Shown here: piece by piece, positions 27,263 through 36,267 of the stretch
Position numbering within the stretch: the first letter of the stretch is position 1
Layout: each line of letters opens with the position of its first letter
Assembly: GCF_002358085.1 (NCBI RefSeq)
Contig: NZ_NTJD01000004.1
Location: 243,762 to 307,761, forward strand
DNA from: Pseudothioclava arenosa
Lineage (GTDB): Bacteria > Pseudomonadota > Alphaproteobacteria > Rhodobacterales > Rhodobacteraceae
Length of the DNA stretch: 64,000 nt
Direction of reading: 5' to 3'
Notes under the pieces: generated by a model
The model's database searches: none
Seen by the model: the letters and a program-made list of their open reading frames with translations, nothing else
What the model was told of the DNA's origin: nothing
Made by a program: the position numbers and the translations under genes

Positions 27263-28134
27263 GTGGCATCACTCAAACCTCCGGACCTCCCCCCGCGCTA
27301 GATGCATCGGAATTCGCGGCAATCTCCGATCTCATCCAGCGGTCGGCCGGTATTGTGATTGCTCCTGGCAAGGCATCGATGGTTCAGTCACGCCTCGCCA
27401 AGAGGCTGCGAGCCCGCGGCCTTCGTGACTACGCCAGCTATATTGACCTGATCCGTTCGCCATCTGGGTCCGATGAGCTTCGCGAGATGATCTCGGCGCT
27501 CACCACGAACGTCACGCAATTCTTTCGCGAAAGCCATCACTTCAACTTTCTGAAGGACACCGCGTTGCTGCCCCTGATCGCGAAGGCCAAGCGCGGTGGC
27601 CGCCTTCGGATTTGGTCAGCGGGATGCTCCAGCGGGCAAGAGGCCTATTCGATCGCCATGGTTCTGGCCGAACTCGAGCCGGAATTTGCAAAGCTCGACA
27701 TCCGCATTCTGGCAACCGACATTGATGCGTCCGTCATCCACGAGGCCAGAGCCGGTCTTTATGACCGCGCCGCCATCGAAGGCATCCCCGCCCCCTATCA
27801 GCACAAATACTTGATGCCCGAAGGGACAAATTTCAGGATCTGCGAACCGCTGCGCAGGCTGGTAAGCTACAGAGAGCTGAATCTTCACGAAACCTGGCCG
27901 ATGAAAGGCAGGTTCGAGATCATCTTTTGCCGAAATGTCGTGATCTATTTCGCAGCGGAGGCCCAAAACCGGCTCTGGCACCGGTTCGAGGAGTCCCTCA
28001 CGGAGGGCGGCTGGCTTTTTGTCGGGCATTCCGAACGTGTCCCCCAACGACCGGACAGCCGACTCCACACAGCCGGAATCACCACCTACAGACTTAGGGC
28101 CTCGCGGCCCGAAGGGAGCCAACCATGGCACTGA
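27259..28134 (+). CDS. cheR: chemoreceptor methyltransferase CheR
   Basis: 291 residues. Transfers methyl from SAM to receptor glutamates. N-terminal helical domain (~15-85), then TTNVTQFFRESHHF, SAM-binding WSAGCSSGQEAYSIAM, LATDIDASVI and the catalytic-fold segment IIFCRNVVIYF. The beta-subdomain region that binds receptor tails is present (~residues 175-215). Its partner receptor in this cluster ends in DWQDF, a CheR-docking type tail. Codon use is less GC-biased than in the flanking core genes. Overlaps cheW and the next gene. Confidence 0.95.
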   Translation: MSGITQTSGPPPALDASEFAAISDLIQRSAGIVIAPGKASMVQSRLAKRLRARGLRDYASYIDLIRSPSGSDELREMISALTTNVTQFFRESHHFNFLKDTALLPLIAKAKRGGRLRIWSAGCSSGQEAYSIAMVLAELEPEFAKLDIRILATDIDASVIHEARAGLYDRAAIEGIPAPYQHKYLMPEGTNFRICEPLRRLVSYRELNLHETWPMKGRFEIIFCRNVVIYFAAEAQNRLWHRFEESLTEGGWLFVGHSERVPQRPDSRLHTAGITTYRLRASRPEGSQPWH

Positions 28135-28511
28135 GAGACCAGTTGCGCATCATGGTGGTCGATGACATGTCGACCAGCCGCGGACTACTAACACAAGCCC
28201 TTGATTCTATGGGAATTCGACAAATCAGCAATGCCTCCAACGGCCCTGAGGCACTGGGCCTGATGTCCAAATCTCCGGTCCATCTGGTCATCTCAGATTA
28301 CAACATGCCGGGGATGGACGGCTTGCAACTGTTGCACGCGCTGCGCAGCACTCCAAAGCTCAACCGCACCGGTTTCATTCTGATCACCGGGAGAGCAGAG
28401 AAGTCGATTATCGATCACGGGCGCAGCCTTGGAATGAACAATTTCCTGAAGAAACCCTTTACGCCGAACGAACTCCGCAGCTGCATCGAGGCCGTCGTAG
28501 GTCGCCTATGA
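28125..28511 (+). CDS. cheY2: second CheY-type response regulator
   Basis: 128-residue single receiver. Asp13/Asp14 (VVDDMS), phospho-acceptor Asp58 (ISDYNMPGMDG), LITGRAEK with Thr, and the conserved Lys in KKPFTPNEL. It differs clearly from the first CheY, so the two probably have different roles, e.g. motor output and phosphate sink. Overlaps cheR by 10 bases and the next gene by four. Confidence 0.92.
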   Translation: MALRDQLRIMVVDDMSTSRGLLTQALDSMGIRQISNASNGPEALGLMSKSPVHLVISDYNMPGMDGLQLLHALRSTPKLNRTGFILITGRAEKSIIDHGRSLGMNNFLKKPFTPNELRSCIEAVVGRL

Positions 28512-28888
28512 AACGCCTCATGAACAAAGACAGCGACCCCGCCGAAACCATCGAATTGCGTGCGACACTGGAGCGCCTTGCAGAGGAACTGAACCGAATG
28601 GCGGCGTCCGCAGCACAGGTACAAGACGCACTGTCATTCGGGAGGCCAACAATTCAGCTATCGCCGCAATCGGTACGCGACATTCAGGCTCTCGATACAA
28701 TCACCCAAAAGCTGGAAGATCTCGCGCACTTCAGTCTCGCGGCCGCGCACGCGATCCCATCGGCCATCTTGCTGGAGAAAACCGCAGTGTTTGGCGGGTT
28801 GCGCCTCCACGAACTGGTCAATACCCTAGATCCTTACGTCAACCTCTGCAAGAGCCATGCCGATCAGGGCGGGGTCGAATGGTTATAA
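28508..28888 (+). CDS. hypothetical protein of the chemotaxis operon
   Basis: 126 residues, mostly alpha-helical (ATLERLAEELNRMAASAAQVQD, then IQALDTITQKLEDLAHFSLAAAH), ending in a short domain with GLRLHELVNTLDPYVNLC. No family I recognise. The shape, small helical and acidic, in line with a coiled-coil adaptor or a CheZ-like phosphatase, and its overlap with the second cheY (ATGA) suggest a partner for that regulator. It lacks an evident CheC/CheX signature. It is the last gene of the + strand che operon and converges on cheD across 87 bases. Confidence 0.75.
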   Translation: MKRLMNKDSDPAETIELRATLERLAEELNRMAASAAQVQDALSFGRPTIQLSPQSVRDIQALDTITQKLEDLAHFSLAAAHAIPSAILLEKTAVFGGLRLHELVNTLDPYVNLCKSHADQGGVEWL

Positions 28889-28975
28889 CTGTGTCGAAAG
28901 TCCTCTGGCGATTTCCACCTACTGGGCAACAGGCTCCCTACGGAAATTCCCCGATACGAGCGACCGCAAGGACAG

Positions 28976-29506
28976 TCAAAACAGTTCAATCTCGGGAATC
29001 TCTAGAGCCGGGGAAATGATTGGAACCAGCGGCTCCTGCTCCAGGAGTTTTTGGCGAACCCTGCCGCTTTCTGGCCAAAAGATGATCTTTCGCGCGGTCG
29101 TCCCGCCAAGACTGTGACTGACACAATCGATCGCTTCGCGTGCTAGGAACTCCTGAATAAATCGTGCGTTGCGCCGTCCGACATCCGATGCCGAAGAAAT
29201 CATCCGCGCACCACCAAATACTTTGGCCCGCAAATTGCGTCGTTCGGCCCCGGCTTTGATGAGTTCGTTGATCAGGAGTTCCATGGCATGCGCCCCGAAA
29301 CTCGCGGCGGACACGCTGCCTTTCGGCTGTTCTGGAAGCAGGAAATGGTTCATCCCCCCGACCCCGCGCACCGGATCGAACAGACAGGCCGAAACGCAGG
29401 ACCCCAAGATTGTGGTCAGAGGGGTTGCTCTTGCGTCGCCTATCGCAAACTCGCCTTGCGACAGATAGCGGGGCGCCTGTTCGAAACCGTTCTTCTCAGG
29501 CCGCAT
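28976..29506 (-). CDS. cheD: chemoreceptor glutamine deamidase CheD
   Basis: 176 residues. Deamidates receptor glutamines to methyl-accepting glutamates. Catalytic Cys in LGSCVSACLFDP and His in GGMNHFLLPE are visible, plus KVFGGARMISS and GRRNARFIQEFL. The frame is open much further upstream through cheB; the ATG at 29506 is chosen because it directly follows GGAGCAGGAA and starts the family's normal N-terminus (MRPEKNGFEQ). It overlaps the 3' end of cheB by 11 bases. Confidence 0.93.
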   Translation of the reverse strand: MRPEKNGFEQAPRYLSQGEFAIGDARATPLTTILGSCVSACLFDPVRGVGGMNHFLLPEQPKGSVSAASFGAHAMELLINELIKAGAERRNLRAKVFGGARMISSASDVGRRNARFIQEFLAREAIDCVSHSLGGTTARKIIFWPESGRVRQKLLEQEPLVPIISPALEIPEIELF

Positions 29507-30548
29507 TTCCTGCTCCAGAAAGTCGCGCTTGGCCAAAACTCCCGCATTCGGCCAAGACATGTTCGGCGACCCGCTCAAGAGGCAACACGACCTCGGCCGC
29601 GCCGCGCTCCTTGGCAACGCGCGGCATCCCGTAGACGATCGAGGTCGCTTTATCCTGTGCCGCACAATGGCCGCCAGCCTCTCGGAGCCGAAGGAGGCCC
29701 TCGGCGCCATCGCGGCCCATCCCGGTCAACAACACAGCCACCGCGCGCGCGGCATGCGGAATCGCAGACTTGAACAGAACATCGACCGAGGGCCTGTGAC
29801 CGGACACTTTGTCTCCCGAGACAAGGCAGCACTGCAATGGCCCGCCTTGGCTGAGCGCGAGGTGATACGCTCCCCCGGGCGCGAGGTAGACGGTGCCGGG
29901 GGTTAACTGAGCACAATGCGTTCCCAAGCACACTCGGGGCCTGAAACGCTTATCAAGCCGCCCGGCAAAGCTCGCCAGGAAACTCGCCGGCATATGCTGC
30001 GTGATCAAGGTCGGAGGGCAGTTTTCCGGAAACGCCCCGAGAATGGTTTCAAGCGCGTCGACTCCTCCGGTCGAAGACCCCAGAAGCAGGAATTTTCCAT
30101 TCGGCACATACCCGTTTTCGGGGGGGTAATGCTGCGGTCGCTCCCTGTCCCGGAATTTCACCTCCGACGCCGCAACCAAGAGTTCGGGAAGCTGTGCGAA
30201 TGTGGATGGGGTCACCCCGCCAGCAGGCTTGCCGATGCACTCAATAGCGCCAAGGGATAGCGCCTCCAAAGCCGCGGCAGACCCTCGATGCGTTTCGGTG
30301 GAGATCATCACAACTGGCATCGGGCGCAGCCGCATCAGCTTTTCCAGAAACGCGAGACCACTCATCCTCGGCATTTCGACATCGAGCGTCAGGACATCGG
30401 GATTCAGAGCCTTGATCAGATCACGCGCCTGATACGGGTCCTCCGCCTCTCCGACGACCACCAAACGAGGGTCGGGCGCGAGGCGGGCCCGAATGAGCCG
30501 ACGGATCGTTGGCGAGTCATCGACGATCAAAACCCGAACTCTAGGCAT
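29496..30548 (-). CDS. cheB: chemotaxis methylesterase CheB
   Basis: 350 residues: receiver (~1-120, Asp10/11, phospho-Asp56 in LTLDVEMPRMSG, Lys in IGKPAGG), linker, then the methylesterase with Ser in LLGSSTGGVDAL, His in ITQHMPASF and Asp in LTGMGRDGAEG. Removes methyl groups from receptors and opposes CheR. GGGAGCAGTG stands before the ATG at 30548; the longer upstream frame overlaps the receptor gene and is rejected. Second gene of the - strand mcp-cheB-cheD operon. Confidence 0.96.
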   Translation of the reverse strand: MPRVRVLIVDDSPTIRRLIRARLAPDPRLVVVGEAEDPYQARDLIKALNPDVLTLDVEMPRMSGLAFLEKLMRLRPMPVVMISTETHRGSAAALEALSLGAIECIGKPAGGVTPSTFAQLPELLVAASEVKFRDRERPQHYPPENGYVPNGKFLLLGSSTGGVDALETILGAFPENCPPTLITQHMPASFLASFAGRLDKRFRPRVCLGTHCAQLTPGTVYLAPGGAYHLALSQGGPLQCCLVSGDKVSGHRPSVDVLFKSAIPHAARAVAVLLTGMGRDGAEGLLRLREAGGHCAAQDKATSIVYGMPRVAKERGAAEVVLPLERVAEHVLAECGSFGQARLSGAGNAA

Positions 30549-30564
30549 CACTGCTCCCACCTCG

Positions 30565-33500
30565 TCAGAAGTCCTGCCAATCGTCGGCTTCAACCTTGCG
30601 AAGCGTGTTTCCATCGGCAATCGCAGCTCGCGACGAGGCAAAATCGACGCGCGCCGGCGCGCTCGCCCTCCACTGGCTGTCCTGCTCCTCTTCGCGCGTC
30701 CGGCTGGTTGCGGCCTCTTCGCCACGCGGGGTTCGGAACTGGCGGGTGGTCGCGCGCAGGTTCTCTGCGCCTCGGCTCAGGGAATGGCTCGCGGCCGTGG
30801 TTTCCTCGAACATGGCGACGTTCTGCTGCGTCACCTGATCGAGCTGGTTCATCGCGTGGTTGATCTCCGAGAGGCCGGCAGCCTGCTCTCGCGAACTCGC
30901 GGCGATCTCTGAGACGCGCGTTGCGACGTCGGTCACCGCATTCAGGATGCCCTTCAAGGCCTGCCCCGTCTGATCGACAAGGTTAACCCCCCTGTAAACA
31001 TGATTGCTGGAAGCGGTGATCAGCGTCGCGATCTCTTGCGCCGCGTCGGAGGAGCGCTGCGCGAGGGCCCGCACCTCGGAGGCGACGACGGCAAAGCCGC
31101 GCCCCGCCTCGCCCGCCCGCGCGGCCTCCACCCCGGCGTTGAGCGCAAGCAGATTGGTCTGGAACGCGATTTCGTCGATCACACTGATGATCTTGGATAT
31201 CTGCTTCGAAGAGTCTTCGATTTCGCTCATGGCCGCAACGGCCTGCGACACAACCTCACCCGAAGCTTCAGCGCTCGCACGGGCCTCGGCAACGACCCGA
31301 TCGGCCTCGATCACGCCCTCCGTGGCCGAATTCACCGAGGAGGTCAGCTCATCGACAGCCGCCGCAGTCTCTTCAAGCGTGGCGGCCTGCTGCTCGGTCC
31401 GGCGGCTGAGGTCCTCGGCCGCTTTCGAGATTTCCTGCGCCTCGCAGTCGATCGAGGCGGCATTGTCGATCACGGCCTGCATCGCCGCGCAAAGCTTTTC
31501 CACCGCTCCGTTGAAGTCCGCGCGCAGTTCTTCATATTGTTCCGGAAAACGCGTGTCGATCTGGGACGACAGATCACCATCCGAAAGTGCCGAAAGGCCA
31601 ACCTGCAAGGCTTCGACGACCTTGCGCTGCTCGGCAATCATGGCCTCGTTGCGCTCGCGGGCCTGTGCGAGCGCCCCTTGCGCCTCGGTCACGTCGCTGC
31701 CGATCATAACAATCTTGAAGATCCGATTGTTCCGATCGGGAACCGGCGTGATCGAGCCTTCAAGGATGATCTCCGCACCGTCATGACGCGTAAAGTGGAA
31801 GCAGCCGATAACCGGCTCGCAGGCTGAAATTTTCTCGCGAAAGGCTCCGTCACCATCTACCATCCGGATCGACTCCAGAAGTCGGCGACCGATGATCGCA
31901 TCCTCATCCTGCGCCCAGGCCCTGCGGAAATTCTCATTGCAGCGCATGACGCGGTTGTCGGGCGAAAACTCACAGACGCATTGCGTGGTGTCGAGTGCGT
32001 CGATCAGGGCGCGTTGCATGCGCAGCTCGGTGACATCACGCCACTCGATCACGTAGCCGATCATCTGCCCGTCCGCGCCATGAATTGCGCTGACATCGAG
32101 GCCGAAGCGCCCTTGGCCGACGATGATATCCGTCCGAAACGGCAGGTTGGCGGGGTCGGTCAGGACGCTTCGCGCATGGGCGGGCACACGGTGGAACACA
32201 TCCATGTTCATCCCGATGATACGATCGGGATCCAGCTCTTTGTAGACCGTCTGGAAATCATCGAGATGGGTCGAGATCAGCTTGATCACCGACTTGTTGC
32301 AGTAGAGAATCTCAAAGTTCATGTTGACCATCATCATCGCCGCTGACGACGCGTTGAAGGCGGTGCTCTGCATCATGGTCTCGACCTGCGCGACATCGGC
32401 CTGCACCAGTTCGCTACGCAGATGATCGAGCGCGCGCGCGATGTCGCCCACCTCATCCCCGCGCTTAAGACCGGTCACCTCGATATCGCGCTGGCCTTCC
32501 GTGATCTGGATAATGCTGCGCACGAGGCGGCGCAGTGGTTCCGAAACCGTCCGTGCCATCAGTGAGGCCATCACCACCAGGACGGCGAGGTTCCAGCCGC
32601 CATGGAACAGCATGGACCCTGCAAGCCCTTTTGCCGGCGCGAAAACCTCGGCCGCGTTCTGCTCGGCAACGGCCGCGAAATGCTGGCCGTGAAAATCCAT
32701 CGGGCGATAGGCCGCAACGGCCTCGACGCCGGAAAGCCCGGTCAACTCCAGAAAGCCGCTGTCCCCCGAAAGCGCCGCCTTGACCGCCGCATTGGTCGGC
32801 ACGTCTTGCTGGACCGTGCCCCCGTCAGCAAAGCGCAACTGATTGGCGAGCTTGCCCGCAGCATCGACAAGATAGGCCTGCCCGGTCTCGCCCAATCCAC
32901 GGGCCCGCGCCAGCACCTCGTTGATCCGGTCGCTGGAGACCCGGGCCACGACGACGCCGGATTGCGCTTTCGCCTTCAGTTCCATCGGGGCCGCGAGATA
33001 AAAAACACCATGCGCAGCCGACGCCTCGGCCACGAGCGGCGAGGCGAACACTTCGCCAGAACCGGCCCCCAGCGCAGCCAGAGCGGTCTGGGCAAGCGGC
33101 GAACCGGCAAGCGGCCCGGCCTTCAGGTCCTGAGCAAAGGCATCGCCCTTGCGCAGCGAATAGACCACCTGGCCCAGTTCATCGACCAGCAGCAGATCGT
33201 CAAACCCCATCTGCTCGGCCTGCGCGACGAGGCTGCGATTGAGCCGCGCATGGGTCATCGCGTAGCCATCGCGCAGATCCGCGCTTTCGGTCTTGCCGCG
33301 CTGCTCATCCGAGAACGGGTCCACCGGCGGATAGGCCCGGCGCAACGCCTCGCCCACACCCTCGCCCTTCATCCGCCAGGCCAGCCGGAATTCGCGCAGC
33401 GCCTGCAGGCTGCCATCACTCGCGGCGAAAGCGCGCAGATTGGCATCGACCTGATCCGACCATGTCTCAATCTCTTGCAGACGGGTGGCCAGCGTGCGTT

Positions 33501-33645
33501 CGAGCCGGGCCGATCCCTCATTGGCGAGCAACTCACGCGCATCGCGATAGGCCGTGCCCCCCATGATCGTCAGCGCGACCAGCGAGATCGCCACGAGCAT
33601 CAGCGGCAGCTTCAGGGACAGCTTCAGGTTTCCGAAAAAATTCAT
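30565..33645 (-). CDS. methyl-accepting chemotaxis protein with dCache-like and two PAS domains
   Basis: 1026 residues. TM1 (~12-32), large periplasmic domain (~35-340) of dCache type ([36 protein letters not shown]), TM2 (~345-367), HAMP (~368-420), PAS1 (~430-545), PAS2 (~555-665), linker, and the MA signalling domain with hairpin tip [20 protein letters not shown]. The polypeptide ends EADDWQDF, an xWxxF tail like the pentapeptide that tethers CheR (and CheB). It senses an unknown extracellular ligand and probably also an internal redox or small-molecule cue through PAS. Heads the mcp-cheB-cheD operon. Confidence 0.94.
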   Translation of the reverse strand: MNFFGNLKLSLKLPLMLVAISLVALTIMGGTAYRDARELLANEGSARLERTLATRLQEIETWSDQVDANLRAFAASDGSLQALREFRLAWRMKGEGVGEALRRAYPPVDPFSDEQRGKTESADLRDGYAMTHARLNRSLVAQAEQMGFDDLLLVDELGQVVYSLRKGDAFAQDLKAGPLAGSPLAQTALAALGAGSGEVFASPLVAEASAAHGVFYLAAPMELKAKAQSGVVVARVSSDRINEVLARARGLGETGQAYLVDAAGKLANQLRFADGGTVQQDVPTNAAVKAALSGDSGFLELTGLSGVEAVAAYRPMDFHGQHFAAVAEQNAAEVFAPAKGLAGSMLFHGGWNLAVLVVMASLMARTVSEPLRRLVRSIIQITEGQRDIEVTGLKRGDEVGDIARALDHLRSELVQADVAQVETMMQSTAFNASSAAMMMVNMNFEILYCNKSVIKLISTHLDDFQTVYKELDPDRIIGMNMDVFHRVPAHARSVLTDPANLPFRTDIIVGQGRFGLDVSAIHGADGQMIGYVIEWRDVTELRMQRALIDALDTTQCVCEFSPDNRVMRCNENFRRAWAQDEDAIIGRRLLESIRMVDGDGAFREKISACEPVIGCFHFTRHDGAEIILEGSITPVPDRNNRIFKIVMIGSDVTEAQGALAQARERNEAMIAEQRKVVEALQVGLSALSDGDLSSQIDTRFPEQYEELRADFNGAVEKLCAAMQAVIDNAASIDCEAQEISKAAEDLSRRTEQQAATLEETAAAVDELTSSVNSATEGVIEADRVVAEARASAEASGEVVSQAVAAMSEIEDSSKQISKIISVIDEIAFQTNLLALNAGVEAARAGEAGRGFAVVASEVRALAQRSSDAAQEIATLITASSNHVYRGVNLVDQTGQALKGILNAVTDVATRVSEIAASSREQAAGLSEINHAMNQLDQVTQQNVAMFEETTAASHSLSRGAENLRATTRQFRTPRGEEAATSRTREEEQDSQWRASAPARVDFASSRAAIADGNTLRKVEADDWQDF

Positions 33646-33757
33646 TCCACAACTCCGGACCGGGATTCGCAGCCCCGGGCCGCAGACGGGGCCGCGGTGG
33701 GGCTTTGGTCAGGATCGTGGCGTGAACCTTTGAAGATTCACTTAAATGGAGAATTTT

Positions 33758-34519
33758 TCAGATCCGCCAGAAAACCGCCCGCAAAAGCGCGGCGCGGCGG
33801 GCGAATTCGGAGCCGTCAAGCTGCCCTTCGGCAACGCGCGACGGGTCCTGCGCGGCGCGCTTCAGCCGTGACGGCGCAAGATAGCCCGGCAAGAAGGCCG
33901 CCTGCAGCGCCGGATCCCTGCCTCCGCGTGCGCGGGCAATCCGCGCAAGCCCCTCTTGCGCAAGCCGCGCGACGGTTTCGGGGCGCCCGTCGGGCAAGGG
34001 CAGCCGCCCGCGCGCCTCAAGCTGGGGCACGGCCGAGAACAGAGCCGCAAGCCCCGCCGCCGCGCCGAAATCACGCGCGCGCGCCTCAAGCCCGGGCGCC
34101 GCACCAAGCGCCGATGCGGCGGCCCAGATCAGGTTGCCCGAGGTCTGGTCGAGATAGGCCCAGAGCGCGGCCTCGTCCTCGAAAGGCTCGCGCCAACAAT
34201 CCCAGCGGCGCGCCTCGGCGATGGCCGAGATCAGCGGCGCCTGCGCGCGCAAGGGGAGCAGTGCCGGACCCAGCTCATGCTGCGGCTCGCGCCCGGTTTC
34301 CGCCAGCGCGTCAAAGGCATCGACCCACCATTGCAGGCGCATCTCGGCGACCATCGGCTCGGCCGAGGCCCAGGGCGCGCGCGCGATTTCGAGGTTCGCG
34401 GCATAGAGCGCCCAGAGCGGGCCGCGTTGCGCGGGCGCGCAGGCCATGGTCGCGGCAAACCGCTCGGGGTCGCCCTTTTGCACGGCCTCGGCGGCGGCCT
34501 GAAGGGCGTGATCGCTCAT
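33758..34519 (-). CDS. squalene/phytoene synthase family protein (NDUFAF6-like branch)
   Basis: 253 residues. The pattern LWALYAANLEIARAPW, MVAEMRLQWWVDAFDAL, FEDEAALWAYLDQTSGNLIWAAA and GLAALFSAVPQLEARGRLPLP is that of the short squalene/phytoene synthase-fold proteins found in alphaproteobacteria and in mitochondria (NDUFAF6, a complex I assembly factor). The second Asp-rich metal motif (DxxxD) of true prenyl synthases is not visible, so carotenoid synthesis is unlikely. Its ATG overlaps the cimA stop (ATGA). A complex I role is inference from the family. Confidence 0.8.
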   Translation of the reverse strand: MSDHALQAAAEAVQKGDPERFAATMACAPAQRGPLWALYAANLEIARAPWASAEPMVAEMRLQWWVDAFDALAETGREPQHELGPALLPLRAQAPLISAIAEARRWDCWREPFEDEAALWAYLDQTSGNLIWAAASALGAAPGLEARARDFGAAAGLAALFSAVPQLEARGRLPLPDGRPETVARLAQEGLARIARARGGRDPALQAAFLPGYLAPSRLKRAAQDPSRVAEGQLDGSEFARRAALLRAVFWRI

Positions 34520-36138
34520 ACCGGCTTGGCCCCGTCGCGGATCAGCTTCCACTGCACCGCCTCCAAGAGCGCCTCAAAAGACGCGTCGACGATATTGGCC
34601 GAAACCCCCACCGTCGACCAGCGCTGGCCCGAGCCATCCTCGCTGTCGATGATGACGCGGGTCACGGCCTCGGTGCCGCCCTGAGTGATGCGGACGCGGA
34701 AATCGACCAGTTTCATGTCGTCGATGCAGGCCTGATAGGGCCCGAGGTCTTTCGCCAGCGCCTTGGACAGCGCGTTCACCGGCCCGCGGTCACAACCCTG
34801 CGCATCGAAGCTTTCGGACACCGACAGCTTTTTCTCGCCGCCGATTTTCACGACGACCACCGCCTCGGAGGAGTTCACCATCTTGTCGTAGCGGTTCTTG
34901 CGCCGCTCGACGGTGACGCGGTAGCGCTTGACCTCGAAGAAATTCGGCATCAGCCCCAGTTCGCGCCGCGCGACCAGCTCAAAACTCGCCTGCGCGCCGT
35001 CATAGGCATAGCCCTGATCCTCGCGCTCCTTGATCGTATCAAGGATGCGCGCGAGCGCCGGGTCTTTCGGGTCGACCTCGATACCCATCCCGGAAAGCCG
35101 CGCGCGCAGGTTCGACTGACCCGCCTGATTGGACATCGGGATGAGCCGCGAATTGCCGACCAGCGCCGGGTCGATATGTTCGTAGGTAGACGGGTCCTTC
35201 AGGATCGCCGAGGCATGCAGCCCCGCCTTATGCGCGAAGGCCGAGGCCCCCACGTAGGGCGCCGAGCGCAGCGGCACGCGGTTCAGGATGTCGTCGAGCT
35301 TGCGCGAGAGTTTGGTCAGGCCCGCCAGTTGCTCGGCACCCACGCCGATCTCGAATTGCGAGCGGAACGGCTCTTTCAGCAGGAGCGTCGGGATCAGCGA
35401 GGTCAGGTTCGCATTACCGCAACGCTCGCCCAGACCATTGAGCGTGCCCTGAATCTGCCGCGCCCCCGCCAGCACCGCCGCAAGGCTTGCCGCCACCGCC
35501 ATGCCGGTGTCGTCATGGCAATGAATGCCGATCCGGTCGCCCGGGATGCCCGCATCAATCACCGCGCGGGTGATCTCATGCACCTCGGCGGGCAGCGTGC
35601 CACCATTCGTGTCACACAGCACCACCCAGCGCGCGCCCGCGCGGTAGGCGGCCAGCACGGCTTCCAGCGCATAGGGCGCGTTCGCTTTGTAGCCGTCAAA
35701 GAAATGCTCGGCATCGAACAGCGCCTCGCGGCCTTGGGCGACCATATGCTCGACCGAGGCGGTGATGTTTTCGAGGTTTTCGTCCAGCGTGATGCCGAGC
35801 GCGGTGGTGACGTGATAGTCATGCGTCTTGCCAACGAGGCACACCGCCGGCGTGCCCGCGTTCATCACCCCCGCCAGCACCTCGTCATTCGCGGCCGAGC
35901 GCCCGGCCCGCTTGGTCATGCCAAAGGCTGTGAAGGTCGCGCGGGTGTCGGGGCGGGCCTCGAAGAACTCGCTGTCGGTCGGGTTCGCACCCGGCCAGCC
36001 GCCCTCGATATAGTCGATACCGAGCGCATCAAGCCCCTTGGCGATCGCGATCTTTTCGGGAACCGAGAATTGCACGCCCTGCGTCTGCTGGCCGTCGCGC
36101 AGCGTGGTGTCGTAGAGGTAAAGGCGTTCTTTGGTCAT
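34516..36138 (-). CDS. cimA: citramalate synthase
   Basis: 540 residues, the CimA/LeuA-related length. Condenses acetyl-CoA and pyruvate to (R)-citramalate, giving 2-oxobutyrate for isoleucine without threonine. TIM-barrel catalytic part with YDTTLRDGQQTQGVQFS, metal-binding HCHDD and TLNGLGERCGNANL, then AGLHASAI and the C-terminal LeuA dimer/allosteric domain (~410-530). The ATG at 36138 follows GAGGAAA; the upstream extension is not coding-like. 2-Isopropylmalate synthase is the alternative, but DTTLRDGQQTQGV and the C-terminus favour CimA. Confidence 0.93.
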   Translation of the reverse strand: MTKERLYLYDTTLRDGQQTQGVQFSVPEKIAIAKGLDALGIDYIEGGWPGANPTDSEFFEARPDTRATFTAFGMTKRAGRSAANDEVLAGVMNAGTPAVCLVGKTHDYHVTTALGITLDENLENITASVEHMVAQGREALFDAEHFFDGYKANAPYALEAVLAAYRAGARWVVLCDTNGGTLPAEVHEITRAVIDAGIPGDRIGIHCHDDTGMAVAASLAAVLAGARQIQGTLNGLGERCGNANLTSLIPTLLLKEPFRSQFEIGVGAEQLAGLTKLSRKLDDILNRVPLRSAPYVGASAFAHKAGLHASAILKDPSTYEHIDPALVGNSRLIPMSNQAGQSNLRARLSGMGIEVDPKDPALARILDTIKEREDQGYAYDGAQASFELVARRELGLMPNFFEVKRYRVTVERRKNRYDKMVNSSEAVVVVKIGGEKKLSVSESFDAQGCDRGPVNALSKALAKDLGPYQACIDDMKLVDFRVRITQGGTEAVTRVIIDSEDGSGQRWSTVGVSANIVDASFEALLEAVQWKLIRDGAKPV

Positions 36139-36267
36139 CTTTCGTTTCCTCTTACGACTGGACGCAGGGGCGGCGGCCGCCCGAGGGGGGCGCAAAAGCG
36201 CCCGCCGTGGGGGCGGGCGGGCGCTGCCCGTGCTGGCGCACGGGCCGGTGCATCTGACCGAGAGCCA

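Noticed and set aside
36188..36203. GGGCGC-AAAA-GCGCCC hairpin between cysS and cimA
   Set aside because: Short stem with no U-tract; not a convincing terminator, and the two genes may be co-transcribed.
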